In this document: positions 36,444 to 47,288 of the stretch, piece by piece | Position numbering within the stretch: position 1 is the first letter of the stretch | Layout of the letters: each line of letters opens with the position of its first letter | Assembly (NCBI GenBank): GCA_010015675.1 | Contig: ML976980.1 | Span: 999,047-1,063,046, forward strand | DNA: 64,000 nucleotides | Source of the DNA: Byssothecium circinans | Lineage: Eukaryota; Ascomycota; Dothideomycetes; Pleosporales; Massarinaceae | Direction: 5' to 3' | Program-made: the position numbers and the translations under genes | The notes under the pieces: generated by a model | Told to the model about the DNA's origin: nothing | Database searches by the model: none | The model's input: only the letters and a program-made list of their open reading frames with translations

Positions 36444-38137
36444 ATGGAGTTAATCGAGCTAGAGGAACGCCGGGTCAATCCCCTTACCACTGGGAATAGC
36501 GATGCAGAGCGTGACTCTTCCAATACATCCACCACAACAGCGCAAGCTCAACAAGAATATCCTCAAGGCTTTCGACTCGTCCTCCTCACCATCGGCCTCA
36601 TCACCAGCTGTTTTCTCTCGGCTCTCGACTCAACAATAGTCACCACTGCCATCCCAGCCATAACAACGCAATTCGGCACCATCTCCCACATCGCTTGGTA
36701 CGGCTCAGCTTACGGCTGCTCGCAAACCGCGTTCCAATCAGCATGGGGCAAGGCATACAAATACTTCCCGCTGAAGCCTGCGTTCCTGCTTGCGATTGCG
36801 ATTTTCGAAGCCGGAAACATTGTTTGTGCGACGGCTAGAAGTAGTGATGTTTTGGTATTCGGGAGGGTTGTTGCTGGGTTGGGGGGTGGTGGTGTAATGA
36901 CGGGCGCGTTCTTGATGATTGCGTTGAGCGTGCGGGAAAGGTATCGGGCGGCTTATATGGGGATCTTGGGCGTTACGTATGCGATGGCTAGTGTTGTTGG
37001 ACCGTTGATGGGAGGTATGTTGACGGATCATTTGGGTTGGAGATGGTGCTTTTGGTGAGTGTTTGAGTCCTCCATAAGAAATTGAAGTCGAGGCGCTAAT
37101 GACTGCACAGGATCAATTTACCCATTGGAGGTCTAGCCACTGCAATCCAGGCCTTCGCATTCCGTTCCCCTCTTCCTGCACGAGAAGGAACCATATTGGG
37201 CCGCATCATCCACATGGATCTATTCGGTGGCGCTCTCGTGGCAGGCTTCCTCACCTGCTTTGTGAATGCAATGCAACACGGCGGTACGCATTCATGGAAC
37301 GAACCACGCGTAATCGGTTCCTTGGTCGGTTTTTGCATCCTCTTCATCGCTTTCGTCGTCAATGAATGGTTGATGAAAGACAAAGCGATGGTTCAGACAC
37401 ACTTGGTCCGCAACAAGCGCATAGCCGCTAACCTCCTCTTCATCTTCTTTCTCGCAGGCCTCTTCTTCCCTCTTATCTACACTCTACCGGTGCAGTACCA
37501 ATCAGTAGATGGCGCTTCTGCGTCACAGAGCGGGGTCAGACTTATTCCGCTCGTGTGCGGTGTCTCGGCCTTTACTTTGCTGGCGAATGGTATCTTGACT
37601 TATTGGCGTAATTACAGGGCGTTCCTGGTCATGGGCGCTTTCTTCGGCACTGCGGGAACCGTCTGTTTGTACCAGATGGGCGCTCAACCATCAGCCGGGA
37701 CTTGGATCGGTTACGAGTTGTTAGCAGCCACGATCGGTCTCGCGCTTCAAATTCCTATGATCGCCAACCAAGTCGCCGTTGGCGCCGACGATATCGCTTC
37801 TGTAACAGCCATCACCTTGTTTGTCGAAAACGCTGGGACCACCATTTTCGTCGCCAGCAGTGAAGCCGCTTTCACTAAATCGCTCTCTGAGAGCTTGATG
37901 AGGAGCTTGTCTTCGATCGACCCAGAAGCGGTACTTGATGCTGGAGCTACCCAAATTAGACATCTTTTCAGTGGCAATGAGTTGGAGAAAGTGCTAGAGA
38001 GTTACCTTGAGGGGAGTCGGGTCAGCAGGTGGGTCAGTATTGCTTGCGGGATCGCTTGCTGTTTGATTTCCGGAAGTGGTGCGGGCTGGGTGGCTTTGCA
38101 GGAGGGGAGAAAGAGGTGGAATAAGAGGGCTGAGTGA
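36444..38137 (+). CDS. MFS transporter, DHA2 (14-helix) drug:H+ antiporter type
   Basis: Two exons (36444-37054, 37111-38137) sum to 1638 nt and 545 residues, right for a 14-helix transporter. Family marks: LDSTIVTTAIPAI in helix 1, FGRVVAGLGGGG, the antiporter motif GPLMGGMLTDHLGWRW and then WINLPIGG. The N-terminal 45 residues are hydrophilic and cytosolic. DHA2 proteins export toxic compounds or secondary metabolites at the plasma membrane in exchange for protons; the substrate here cannot be told. No biosynthetic genes lie next to it, so general detoxification is more likely than a cluster role. The gene is intact, unlike the MFS fragment at 1227-1859. Confidence 0.9.
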
Positions 38138-38605
38138 GGAAAGGGGTTAAAGAGTTAAACAGATGGACCAGACGGTAAATTTGTCAAATCAGAACAAGAG
38201 TTCGCGAAGTCCCGATGACTTAGCGTCGTCGTCATCTACCACAGAGCGGCAAGGTCCACGGGTGGGTTTCAGTCACATGCTTGCTGCTCTCCAAAGTACC
38301 TCTATTATCGTTGTAAAGTGGGGGCATTTTGGATAGATAGAGATACAGAGCTCTAACTAGGTACTATGCCTCAAAGCTATCCCTGCCTGGCATTAATTTA
38401 TTAGCAGCTCAAAGGAAATATGCATACATACTGGCTACTTTTTACTCGTGATTGGACTTCATCTAGCCGCCCCGTCGTATTTTTATAGGGATGAGTTTAA
38501 CTGAACGACATCATAATGAAAACTGAAAGTTTGACCAAAAAGAATTGCATAACCTCTAAGCCTCTAAGTGTGTTTATCTCATGCATAACCCCAATCGTCA
38601 CTTTC
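38138..38605. other. Intergenic, convergent 3' flanks
   Basis: 468 bp between the MFS transporter and the small secreted protein gene (convergent). AT-rich in 38330-38520. No supported ORF. Confidence 0.45.
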
Positions 38606-38963
38606 CTAATCAGCCAAAGAGCCACGAGCACCGAACTTTGTGCAATAGTGGTTCAGCTCGTCTCCGCCAATATGTCCCGCGTCGGAGTTGCACACAGGAA
38701 GGCCTCCAACCGTTTTCTATAAAGTTATTAGTAACTCCTTACACACAGAGGAAGGTATTGCTTACCATGACACAGTCCGGGCAGGTACTCCAATGATCGG
38801 TTCCAGTGTTGCGAGCCTTGTAGCCATCGCATGCTTTCCGCGTCACATCGTCGTTGTAGACTGTCTGGCCTCCGATTGTGTCGACGCAGACTCCGGCTTT
38901 GTGAAGTGCGGCACTGGCGAATGAGGCCATGGCAAAGGCGACAAGGGTGGTAGTGAAACGCAT
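38606..38963 (-). CDS. Small secreted cysteine-rich protein
   Basis: Two exons (38963-38766, 38716-38606) sum to 309 nt and 102 residues. The intron has a GTAAGC donor, a textbook TACTAAT branch site and an ATAG end. Residues 1-19 form a signal peptide (MRFTTTLVAFAMASFASAA). The mature part of about 83 residues has six cysteines, enough for three disulfides, with a WSTCPDC motif and no lysine-rich or transmembrane stretch. I do not recognise the family. Small secreted six-cysteine proteins are common in fungal secretomes and include effector candidates, antimicrobial proteins and cell-wall proteins; nothing here separates those options. The nearby gene at 40020 is also secreted. Confidence 0.75.
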
Positions 38964-40019
38964 GTTGGTGATGTGGTTGACAGGTCGGGGCTTCCTGATT
39001 GGAGGAGGAAACAAAGCGTTGAATTGAAGAATGAGCGTGGATAAGAAACGAATGTATTGAAACCAGCGAATGTGGTAAAACGAGTGTGAAAGTAGTAAAA
39101 AAAGAATGAAGAAGAACGAGCTGTGGTGACTTTGGTGGAGAGTGAATCCTAACAAGTGCCAACAGCGCGACTTAAGTATTCCTATCGCGATCATCCATAG
39201 ATCTCTCCATCACAAAACACAGCGCCACGATTTAGTCCGCATGAAACTTTCGTTATCAAGGACGGCCCTGTCCCGGATTCATATCGGAGGCATCGGCGCT
39301 AATGTGGTGAACTTCCTCAACTCGAAACACCACAAGAGCGCGCGGATGAACCCACCGAACTGATTCAGTCAGGGACCAACACCTTCCCTGACGTCAAGAA
39401 TAGGATACTAATAATTATGATACAAGAAGCATGAACTGCCAATGTTCATGCCACCCATGTCTTGTTGAAGTACTAAGATGGGGGCTGATGTTTGATTGAA
39501 TTGGTTGTCATGCGGAGTCGGACCGAGCACGTTGTAAACCACGATTTCTCAAACCACCAGCCAATGAGAATCCCGACCCTCAAAATATGTCATGCATTGA
39601 GGGACAATTGTTGTCTCAGCTTCGTCGAACCTTCCGTGAACGGTAGCGATTGCGCGAGCTGGGAAAGCACTGTGCCACTTTGGATCTGATGGTGATTAGA
39701 GGGAACGACATTGTATTCTAGGAACGCATTATTCCGTCTGTTCGGACCGACGCATATACCCATCGATCCACTTGTGGTACTGGAAAGTGATTCCAACGGT
39801 TGATGTTCGGAAACCTAGTGTAGGAGAGGGGTCTCGTGAGTCGGGTCTGATAAGGTGTACCACTCCGGAGTGTAGTGTTTTGAGATATAAGTAACGGCAT
39901 CTCTCGACGTCAATGTCGTTCTCACCACCAACCCACCACATTCATTCGCTTCACATTCATTTACTTTTACACTCTTTTTCAATTCCTTCAGTCACTCGCT
40001 AGTAGAGCTATCATTCACA
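38964..40019. other. Intergenic stretch between two divergent secreted-protein genes
   Basis: About 1.06 kb holding both promoters. Short ORFs (for example 39492-39689) look random. A CT-rich leader precedes the ATG at 40020. No repeat was recognised. Confidence 0.45.
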
Positions 40020-40836
40020 ATGCACGCCTTTCAAATCCTCGCCCTCCTTGTGTCGGCGTCTTCTTTCGTTACTGCCGCGCCCAGAGCCATCAAGATCCGC
40101 GCCGATGATGTCATCCTCTACGGTCAAGGTCGCTACCAAATCATGAAGCGTACTGAACTTGCTGAGCTCGAAGAGTGCCGCAGAAACGGCACTCTTCCCC
40201 CCTCGCCCGGCTATCTTAACCCTAAGCTTCCTTGTAAGTATTCGCATAACTTCACATACATCTCAAACATCCGCTTACTTTCCTGAAGACTACAATGGCG
40301 GAAACATCACAACCAACGGAACGACAGAGGGCACCATCATTCCCCGTTCCCTCAGCAAGCGCGGCAAAGAAACGATCATCATCCCCAACAAGGACGAACG
40401 CTTTCTAGGCTGGGACGTGCTTATGTCGCAAGTAGTCCATGGAGCACCCACCACCATGATGGTCGGCTCCGGCTATAGCATCGCGAACAGTATCTCCGTC
40501 GGCGCCTCGCTATCTCTCGGGCCGATCTCGGAATTCCTCACAGCCGGTTTCAGCATCGACTATAGCAAGACCTGGACCAGCTCCCAGAGCGAGTCGTTTA
40601 CCCACGAAGTGCCAAAGGGCAAGTATGCTGCTTTCGTGAGCAACCCATGGACCAACAGGAAAAGCGGAAATGTCTGGAGCGGGAATATTGGGGGCGAGGG
40701 CAGCTTGAGCTATTACCAGGCTGATTCGTTTGACAGCAAGGGCTGGGGTAACATGCAGTGGGTTGATGGTGTTATTTCAGTTTGCACTGGCGATTCTGCT
40801 CCGCTTAAGAGGTGCCTTGGTGAAGGCACTTTGTAA
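40020..40836 (+). CDS. Secreted protein with predicted Kex2 processing site, unknown function
   Basis: Two exons (40020-40233, 40289-40836) sum to 762 nt and 253 residues. Residues 1-20 form a signal peptide (MHAFQILALLVSASSFVTAA). Residues ~30-70 carry a conserved-looking stretch (VILYGQGRYQIMKR, ELAELEECR). A dibasic KR at 95-96 after PRSLS is a likely Kex2 cleavage site. The C-terminal ~157 residues are rich in Ser, Gly, Thr and aromatic residues in an alternating pattern suggestive of beta-strands (YSIANSISVGASLSLG) and end with two Cys. No cofactor or catalytic motif is seen. I recognise it only as the type of small secreted protein found across plant-associated ascomycetes; function is unknown. 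Confidence 0.75.
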
Positions 40837-41159
40837 AAGACTTTCCTGGGCCACAGATTGGTTGGGTTGAGGATCGATGGGAACGGCAGGTCCAGTGGGA
40901 AGAAGTTGTATGCATGGGGTAGCGTTTCCTAAATCTTTCGGGTTCATGCATTTCATGGTTTGGTTTATAGACGTAACTGCTTGGCGTAGTGTGCGCTGAA
41001 ATTTCATGATGGTTCGGTCAAATTGCAAAGTTCTATCTTGGTTCTGTGACAGTGTTAATTACAAGGGAGGCGTAAGACACAGTCCGATTGATCGAAAGCA
41101 AACAGTAATACAACAGCTCAAGTCAAATTCCTCCCCCAATCGCTAAAACCACAACTTGC
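40837..41159. other. Intergenic, convergent 3' flanks
   Basis: 323 bp between convergent genes. No ORF or repeat supported. Confidence 0.45.
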
Positions 41160-42284
41160 TCACTCCCGCATCTGATACACACCCGCATACCCACCGTCCT
41201 TCTCCATCTTAACCATCCTCTTCTCCTTCTTCGCTACCCTCTTATCCTTCCCAGCTGCCCAGACCTTCTTCGCCTCCGTACCTCCCACATATGCCGCCGT
41301 TGCCGCACTAAACGCCGTAGTTACAAGCATCTTCCGACCATTCGGAATCCTCACCTTCTTATTCTTCTTGACTACGTCGGCAACAAATGCTTTCCTTGCC
41401 ACTTTGCCACCCGCGAAAGCTGCAGCTGCAAAGTCTTTTGCGTTTTCAGGCTTGTCGATGGTGTGTTTCTTGAGGGCCTTCCAGAGATGTTTCTTTGACT
41501 TTCGCTTGCTGTTTGCCGCGGTCGGGTTCATAATGGCGTGAGGTGGGGTGGAAGTGTTGGTCTGGGGATGAGGAGGAAAATTGGTGGGCGGGTACTGAGG
41601 GCCATGGCTGGAAATAGTGGCCGGCTGCGGGAGTGGTGCGTACAGAGGAGGGACTTCGAAATGGGATTGAGAATTTGAGGGAAGGCAAACTTCGGATAGG
41701 TTTCGCTCTCCATCATGCATGCCTATATCTTCGTTCTCCGAGTCGGAAGGTGCAGAACCGGAAAAATCATCTTCCAAAATCCCAAGCTCTTCGATTCCCA
41801 ATTCACTAGGCTCGGCGCCTTTACCGCACTCTATCTCTTCAGTCTCGGAGTCGATGTCATGGTCACTCTCTTCATCCTCAGAGTCGGGGGTTGAACAGTT
41901 GGACGACTCATCGTCCGAATTGCCAAGCTCTTCGACTTCCGGTTCATTCAGCTCTGAGTCGATACTGCCATCTGTCTCTTCACTCTTGGTGTCAATGTCG
42001 CCATCGCTCTCTTCATCGTCGGAGTCAGAGGTCAAAGAGTCAGACAACTCATCTTCCGAAGCTCCAAGGTCTTCGGTCTCCAGCTCTTCGGGGTCGGAAT
42101 CGATATTGACATCAGATCCACCAGATTCAGAGTCGGTCACATCTTCCTCATCAGAGCTTGAGTCGTCCGATGAATCTTCGTCGTTCTCGAGATCGGGCTC
42201 AGCAACGCACACGTCCGTCTCCGGCTCTATCTCGGGGATATCTTCGAGGCGCTTCTTTGTGAATTTGGACCGGAATCTATTCAT
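41160..42284 (-). CDS. Acidic serine-rich repeat protein with basic C-terminus, unknown function
   Basis: Single-exon frame of 374 residues from the ATG at 42284; a GTG two codons upstream is not needed. Residues ~20-190 are a run of Ser, Asp and Glu with repeating blocks such as ELGNSDDES, EELGILEDD and SDSDDEESDGDID, likely CK2 target sites. A Pro-rich stretch follows. The C-terminal ~110 residues are basic (KSKKHLWKALKKH, VKKNKKVRIPNGRK) and Ala-rich, with a Gly-Ala stretch that could be amphipathic. The W-K-A-L-K-K-H motif recurs in the gene at 43986-44405. No known domain is recognised. Confidence 0.7.
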   Translation of the reverse strand: MNRFRSKFTKKRLEDIPEIEPETDVCVAEPDLENDEDSSDDSSSDEEDVTDSESGGSDVNIDSDPEELETEDLGASEDELSDSLTSDSDDEESDGDIDTKSEETDGSIDSELNEPEVEELGNSDDESSNCSTPDSEDEESDHDIDSETEEIECGKGAEPSELGIEELGILEDDFSGSAPSDSENEDIGMHDGERNLSEVCLPSNSQSHFEVPPLYAPLPQPATISSHGPQYPPTNFPPHPQTNTSTPPHAIMNPTAANSKRKSKKHLWKALKKHTIDKPENAKDFAAAAFAGGKVARKAFVADVVKKNKKVRIPNGRKMLVTTAFSAATAAYVGGTEAKKVWAAGKDKRVAKKEKRMVKMEKDGGYAGVYQMRE

Positions 42285-42968
42285 GTTCACGACTTATACT
42301 CTCGTTGTATGTGTTGGGAGGGAGTTATTGAGAAATGAAGGATAGGTCGTTTAAGGGCTCGTGTGATGTCTTTGACCAGCAAGACAGTCTGTAATCTATG
42401 CAACAAGAAAGGGGAATAAAGATATGGTGTTGTGTTTTAATGTTGATCCTCCAGTAGGGGGTCATTTTATACATAGATACGTGGTAGGGCTGTGTGAAGA
42501 TGAGCCAGTGTTGCCGTTGGTGAAGATATTAGTGAAGGATTTCGTATTCCATTTTATGATGGCTAGGGACGTCCAGTACTTCATTGATAAAGGTTTTCGA
42601 TTGTTCTTAACGAGCGACCCAAGAAGCGGTGAAGCTCAAAAGTTCGAATGCAGTCACATGCCACACGTTTCCTGCAGTTCACATGGTTAAGAGTGTCTCT
42701 AATTTGTGATCTAGTGGCGCATCACTTCACTCGAAGCAGGTATTTATCGTGCACGGTTTGCGTAATTGACTACATTAACTCCAGCTTCACAACTAGAGGT
42801 GATGTCCAACAAGACGTCCTCATAAAAGAAAAATGTCTCCGTGACAGAGATTACGGGAATAGATCAATCAAAGAGAAAGAAGATAGAAAACCAAGACAAA
42901 CCTTAATTCACATAAAGCACAATACAACTACAAAACTATCCCCCGCACAAAATTATTCACCAAAATAG
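42285..42968. other. Intergenic stretch
   Basis: 684 bp holding the promoter of the acidic repeat protein and the 3' flank of the decayed gene. Small plus-strand ORFs (42424-42690, 42648-42968) look random. AT-rich near 42880-42965. Confidence 0.4.
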
Positions 42969-43639
42969 CTAAGCCAATTCATCACCCAAGCCCTCCAATC
43001 GTTTCACCGTCTTGCTTCCCTCCTCGACCCCCCTTTCTCCCTGCGCTATACGCACCTCCCTCTCCAATCTCGTATAAATCTCCTCAGCCGCCCTAACCAT
43101 CCTCCGCACCCTATTCCATCTCTCGTCAACGACACCCTCCCTTCAATGTTTGCCCCCTTACCATCTCCTTCTCTTCAAACGCCATGTATAATCCTCCAGT
43201 AGCGCCTATGACCCGACAAAAAATTATGCCGTACGCGTCTTCCTACATTTCCAGCCATGCTTCTAGGTCCCAAACTAGTCGCTCTACTTCTTAACTGGCA
43301 AGAATCCGGAGCAAACGGCCGGTATGCTGGCAGGTCACTTGATACGGACGTTGAATGCTACGATGGTGGAGCTCTGGAGTCATAGAGGGATGTGTATGAG
43401 GGCGGTCGTCTTGCAGACACAGAAATTGGAGTGGAAATAGGGTGCTGAGGGGATAGTATTGCAGTCGTACTACGCAGAGTGCTTGTCGAGACGGCAGATG
43501 GCTTTGGAATACGATGAGAAGGTGTTGCCTCGGGCTTTACTTCCAGTATTGGGATTCTATTTTGATCGTTTGGTTGTGGTTCTGTTAGCCACCTATAGAT
43601 AGAATCGCGTTTGCTTGGAACGATTGGGGGGAGGAACAT
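42969..43639 (-). pseudogene. Decayed gene, coiled-coil-type C-terminus, unknown family
   Basis: Minus-strand fragments read like one former protein. An ATG at 43639 opens a 93-codon Pro/Ser/Thr-rich frame ending at TAG near 43358. Further on, a coding-like stretch VERLVWDLEAWLEM-EDAYGIIF is broken by TAA at 43291-43293 and TAG at 43243-43245 in the same frame. It continues as VIGATGGLYMAFEEKEMVRGQ, then shifts frame near 43145 into a charged helix (VVDERWNRVRRMVRAAEEIY, RLEREVRIAQGER) ending in LEGLGDELA and a TAG at 42969. The stops cannot be removed by a plausible intron. The remains suggest a small protein with one membrane-like helix and a coiled coil. Confidence 0.6.
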
Positions 43640-43985
43640 GGTGTTTGTGGAAGGGGTTGGGGCGTAGCTTTAGCGTTGGATGTCCGAGCTCTATAAATCG
43701 CAGATATCCTGTTCGTGATGGAGAAATGATGCAATGTCTTGGGTGTTATGTGCTTGAAGTCTCAGCATGGAATACTGGAAAGTGGAGGTTGATTGTATGT
43801 AAAAAGGTTTGCGTAGTGTCACATATCCAATGTTACGACAGGGTAAGGTGACAGGAATGAAGTGAAGGCATAAGTATAACGCGCAAGATACAAGTGAAGC
43901 AGCAAAACTGTGAAGCGCCATAAGCCCAATATAACTCCCACCTATACCGTGATGCATCGCCTTGTTGACCTTTGCCATCTTTTCC
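43640..43985. other. Intergenic stretch
   Basis: 346 bp between two minus-strand units. The 43691-44002 minus frame overlaps the end of the next gene and does not look coding. Confidence 0.4.
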
Positions 43986-44405
43986 TTAACCACTCGAGCC
44001 ATTACTTCCCTCGTATTGCTTCGGTGAGGTCGGTGTCGGTCCCCTCATCTGGCCTTGCCCGTAGTATAATGCATACGCATTATTCACGCTCTCGTGGTGC
44101 TCTTTTGCATGTTTCTTGATCGCGGCCCATACCCGTTGTGTTCTGCTGGACTGCCCCGACTTTGATGAGGCTGCCGATGTCGATAGGAAAGAGGCAGTGG
44201 AGTCTTCGGTCTTTGTTGTCTCGAAGGAAGGACGGGTGGATATGGAAGCCGTGCGTTTGGACATGTTGAGATGCGATGTCGTCGACTTGGGGGTGGCTGA
44301 CTGGCTTTCTAGATGCATGGATATGCGTGATGAAACTCGGCGTCGGACAATGATGCGGTGATAGAGGTCGGGATAGTGTGTTTTGCGTGGTCGGGATGAC
44401 GGCAT
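43986..44405 (-). CDS. Small Ser/Thr-rich protein with W-x-A-I-K-K-H motif, unknown function
   Basis: Single-exon frame of 139 residues from ATG 44405. The N-terminal ~90 residues are Ser, Thr and Arg-rich and probably disordered. Residues ~88-118 (RVWAAIKKHAKEHHESVNNAY, then ALYYGQ) form a likely amphipathic helix and are the part most likely to be conserved. The same W-x-A-[IL]-K-K-H core occurs in the protein at 41160-42284. No signal peptide or membrane helix. I do not recognise the family. Confidence 0.6.
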   Translation of the reverse strand: MPSSRPRKTHYPDLYHRIIVRRRVSSRISMHLESQSATPKSTTSHLNMSKRTASISTRPSFETTKTEDSTASFLSTSAASSKSGQSSRTQRVWAAIKKHAKEHHESVNNAYALYYGQGQMRGPTPTSPKQYEGSNGSSG

Positions 44406-45731
44406 CTATGGTGTGTGTGTGCTTGGTTGCTTGACGTGTTGCGTTTGCAGTTGAGTGATGGCGGTGCCGTACCTAGGTAAGGTATTTTCTCCAAACAAAG
44501 AAACTGCCAAACTGCACAGTCAGCTCGAAGAGTATCTCTGAAGTGGAGACGGAAACGAAAAAACGGCTCCAAGGACCTTTTTATATCACAAGCCATCAGA
44601 CCTACACACCGATCCGGTGTTTGTCAACTATAAGCTCCACTTAGTTCGCCTACCCACACTCTGCGCCTTACATGTCAAACGCACCAAGCCCACCTGCAGC
44701 CACATTCCCAGTCACACATCGCGGATTTCATGGCGGATTTTGATATTGAAGCCACAGTGCAGGATTTGAAAGCACGATGGCTTGGAAAGTTTATGGCTGG
44801 CACCACAATCCGAGGAGAGCGAACATGTGGATGTACATTTGCGCCCTGCGCACAGACCTTTTGTGGAGCTATTATTCATCGGAGTCATTTTTGGTCACAT
44901 TGGATGCGCCATGCGTAAACGACATGAATGACTCTGAGATTTGAACTGGATTTTCGGCTCCGGCATCGGAGAGTGGAAGGGAGAAGAAACGCGAAGAAGA
45001 CTGTTTGCAGACTGGGGGTATCAAGCGGCGTATTGAACACCGAGACGTAGGATGGACATAAGTAGATAGGTGAAAAACGACAGGTTATTGAATATGAAAG
45101 TGATATTGTTCTAGAATGTGAGTAATTATAAGAATAATAAGTAAGTGACTTGTCACTTCATCGACAGCACTGCTCCTCGCCAAACAAGGGAAGACAATCG
45201 AATGGGGTGGGCAGCAGTCGCGATACCCACTTGGTTGAACTGGCTCAATCTCCTGCTCTCCTTTCTAAAGTTTGAACGCACTCACATCTGCCATGCTTCT
45301 TGAGCAGTCTTCTCGTGGATGCTACGTCGTACGCCATCCTCTATCTCACCGAGGGAGATACGCTATCGGCCCGAAGTTGTCGTCGTGAGGCTAACTTCCC
45401 GAAAACACCGACAGGTTCACTGCCTGTTAACAGGACGAACAACGGTACGCATTGAATGGAGAATTTATAAAAAGGAACTTGACGCTGAAGAATGTATTCC
45501 CATGGGGGTTGGGAACCGCAACCCCGCCTAACGGCCTTACGCCATCCGTAGAACACGGCCCGTGCACCTTTCACCGCGCTCCGCTTCTCGCCATGTTTTC
45601 CCGGACGATTATCTTTCACTTCGACAACACTGGTGCACGATACCTACTCCGCCCACACATATTACCAGTACGCACACAGATTCTATAGAATATGCATTGT
45701 GCGCACCTCCTACCCGAAACCACCAGCCAAT
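44406..45731. other. Intergenic stretch before the Zn2Cys6 factor
   Basis: 1.33 kb. A 62-codon ORF starts at ATG 44730 and has four Cys near its end, but it has no signal peptide, intron or recognisable motif, so I do not call it. An in-frame ATG-type extension of the transcription factor reaches 45633 but looks like leader sequence. AT-rich around 45080-45150. Confidence 0.4.
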
Positions 45732-47288
45732 ATGGGTGATGACGCCCTCTCACTGTCCTCGTCCCCAACCTCCACCACCACAACGACGATCACAACGACG
45801 ACCTCAACACGTCCCCGCCAGCGCAAGTTCGCACCCAGATCCCGACAAGGATGCCTAACCTGCCGCGCGCGCCGCAAACGCTGCGATGGCCAACGTCCCG
45901 AATGCCAAAACTGTACCCGCCTGAATCTATCCTGTGAATGGCAAGCACAGCGGCGCCTCGTCGTCCCCCCAACCACGCAAGATGGCGACAACGACGTCCC
46001 CACACCTTCTCCAGTCGCTGAGACGGCAATAGTCGGATCACCCGGGAACTCGCTGAACCCCTGGGACATGTTTCCGGGCGACGCGATAGCGGAGAGGAAC
46101 CACTTGCTGAGATACTATGTCGATGCCTTCGTGCCCAGTGTGAGCGTAGCAGATACACCGCACAGTTTCTACACCCGGTTATACATACCCTGGGCCTTTT
46201 CATCCGACGGCGTACTGAACGCCATCATCGCCCTATCCGCCGCGCAACTGGCCCGTCGAACAACCACCACCGAACGCGCCCAACACCTCCGCAGCGTATC
46301 CGCAAAGCACCAGCGAAAATGCTACGCCTATCTCAGCGACCGCATCCCCATATCTAAACCCGGCACGGGAGAAAGAGTCCCACCGCGTGATGCGCACCAA
46401 GTCATCGGCATAATCCTCCTGCTCGTCGGTCTCGAGGCTCTAAACGGCGAGAAGAGCACAAGGTGGCTCTCGCAAATGAAATGCGTCCGCGACATCCTCA
46501 ACGTGCTCGCCAGCCAAGACGGCTTCACAGAGAGTTGGGAACTCGACTCGCTGCGTCGCCACTTCACCTACCACAACGCCATGGCCTCGCTCATGTCGCG
46601 CATCTCTACGCCCCCAAACACTGCTTCCGAATCGCTCCTCGACAGCGACCTGTCCCTCTCCGCGTCTTCTAGCAGCTGCGGCGGCAGCATCAGCAGCAGC
46701 AACTCCCTCACCGTGGACCCCCTCATGGGCATCGCATACTACATGTGCCGCCTCATCTCCCGCATCCAATACGTAACCAGCGCAAACGACAACGACAACG
46801 ACAACGCCACCTTCCCCCACATCACCGAAGCCGCCTTCGCCAGCATCGAACTCGACATCCAAAACTGGACCTACCCGACCCCCATGGGCTTCCCGGGCCT
46901 CGACCTCCCCATCGCGCTCGACCTCATCGCCCTGGCCGAAGCCTACCGCCTCGCCGCCCTGATCCAACTCTACCGCACCTCGCTGCTGCACAAACCGCTC
47001 GTCGCCATCTGCGCGTCGCGAGCCATGGAGTTCATGTCGCGGATACCGCCGGGCAGCCCCGCCGAGTCGAGCATGTTGTATCCGATTTTCCTGGCGGGCG
47101 CGGAGCTCGACAATGAGCCTGAGATTGCAAAGTGTGCGAAGAGGCTGAGGGAGATCCAGGCCCGGAATTGCTATGAGAATGTGGGCATTGTCATCAAGGT
47201 GCTGGAGGAGGTGTGGAGACCTGGGGAGGCGAGGAGGGATTGGGAGGATGTGGTTAGGGAGTGGGGGTGGTCGTTTACGCTGGGGTGA
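45732..47288 (+). CDS. Zn(II)2Cys6 fungal transcription factor
   Basis: Single-exon frame of 518 residues from ATG 45732 (MGDDALSL). A run of Ser and Thr is followed by a basic stretch and a perfect binuclear cluster, spacing CX2CX6CX6CX2CX6C (CLTCRARRKRC then DGQRPECQNC and LSC). The long C-terminal part, with LRYYVDAFVPSV near its start and helical blocks such as IALSAAQLARR, fits the fungal-specific regulatory domain that follows these clusters. It should act in the nucleus as a DNA-binding regulator. The target pathway cannot be told: its neighbours are unknown proteins and a ubiquitin protease. The frame is open back to 45633, but the cluster-proximal ATG is a better start. Confidence 0.9.
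   Translation: MGDDALSLSSSPTSTTTTTITTTTSTRPRQRKFAPRSRQGCLTCRARRKRCDGQRPECQNCTRLNLSCEWQAQRRLVVPPTTQDGDNDVPTPSPVAETAIVGSPGNSLNPWDMFPGDAIAERNHLLRYYVDAFVPSVSVADTPHSFYTRLYIPWAFSSDGVLNAIIALSAAQLARRTTTTERAQHLRSVSAKHQRKCYAYLSDRIPISKPGTGERVPPRDAHQVIGIILLLVGLEALNGEKSTRWLSQMKCVRDILNVLASQDGFTESWELDSLRRHFTYHNAMASLMSRISTPPNTASESLLDSDLSLSASSSSCGGSISSSNSLTVDPLMGIAYYMCRLISRIQYVTSANDNDNDNATFPHITEAAFASIELDIQNWTYPTPMGFPGLDLPIALDLIALAEAYRLAALIQLYRTSLLHKPLVAICASRAMEFMSRIPPGSPAESSMLYPIFLAGAELDNEPEIAKCAKRLREIQARNCYENVGIVIKVLEEVWRPGEARRDWEDVVREWGWSFTLG

Noticed and set aside
44730..44918. 62-codon ORF with several Cys
   Set aside because: No signal peptide, no recognisable motif and no intron; length is within chance.
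46780..46805. GACAAC repeats as a mobile or CRISPR-like repeat
   Set aside because: A short in-frame codon repeat (Asn-Asp) inside the Zn2Cys6 factor; no spacers or unit regularity.
46440..46991. 183-codon minus-strand ORF
   Set aside because: Antisense to the Zn2Cys6 factor in GC-biased sequence; Gly/Val/Glu-rich with no domain pattern.
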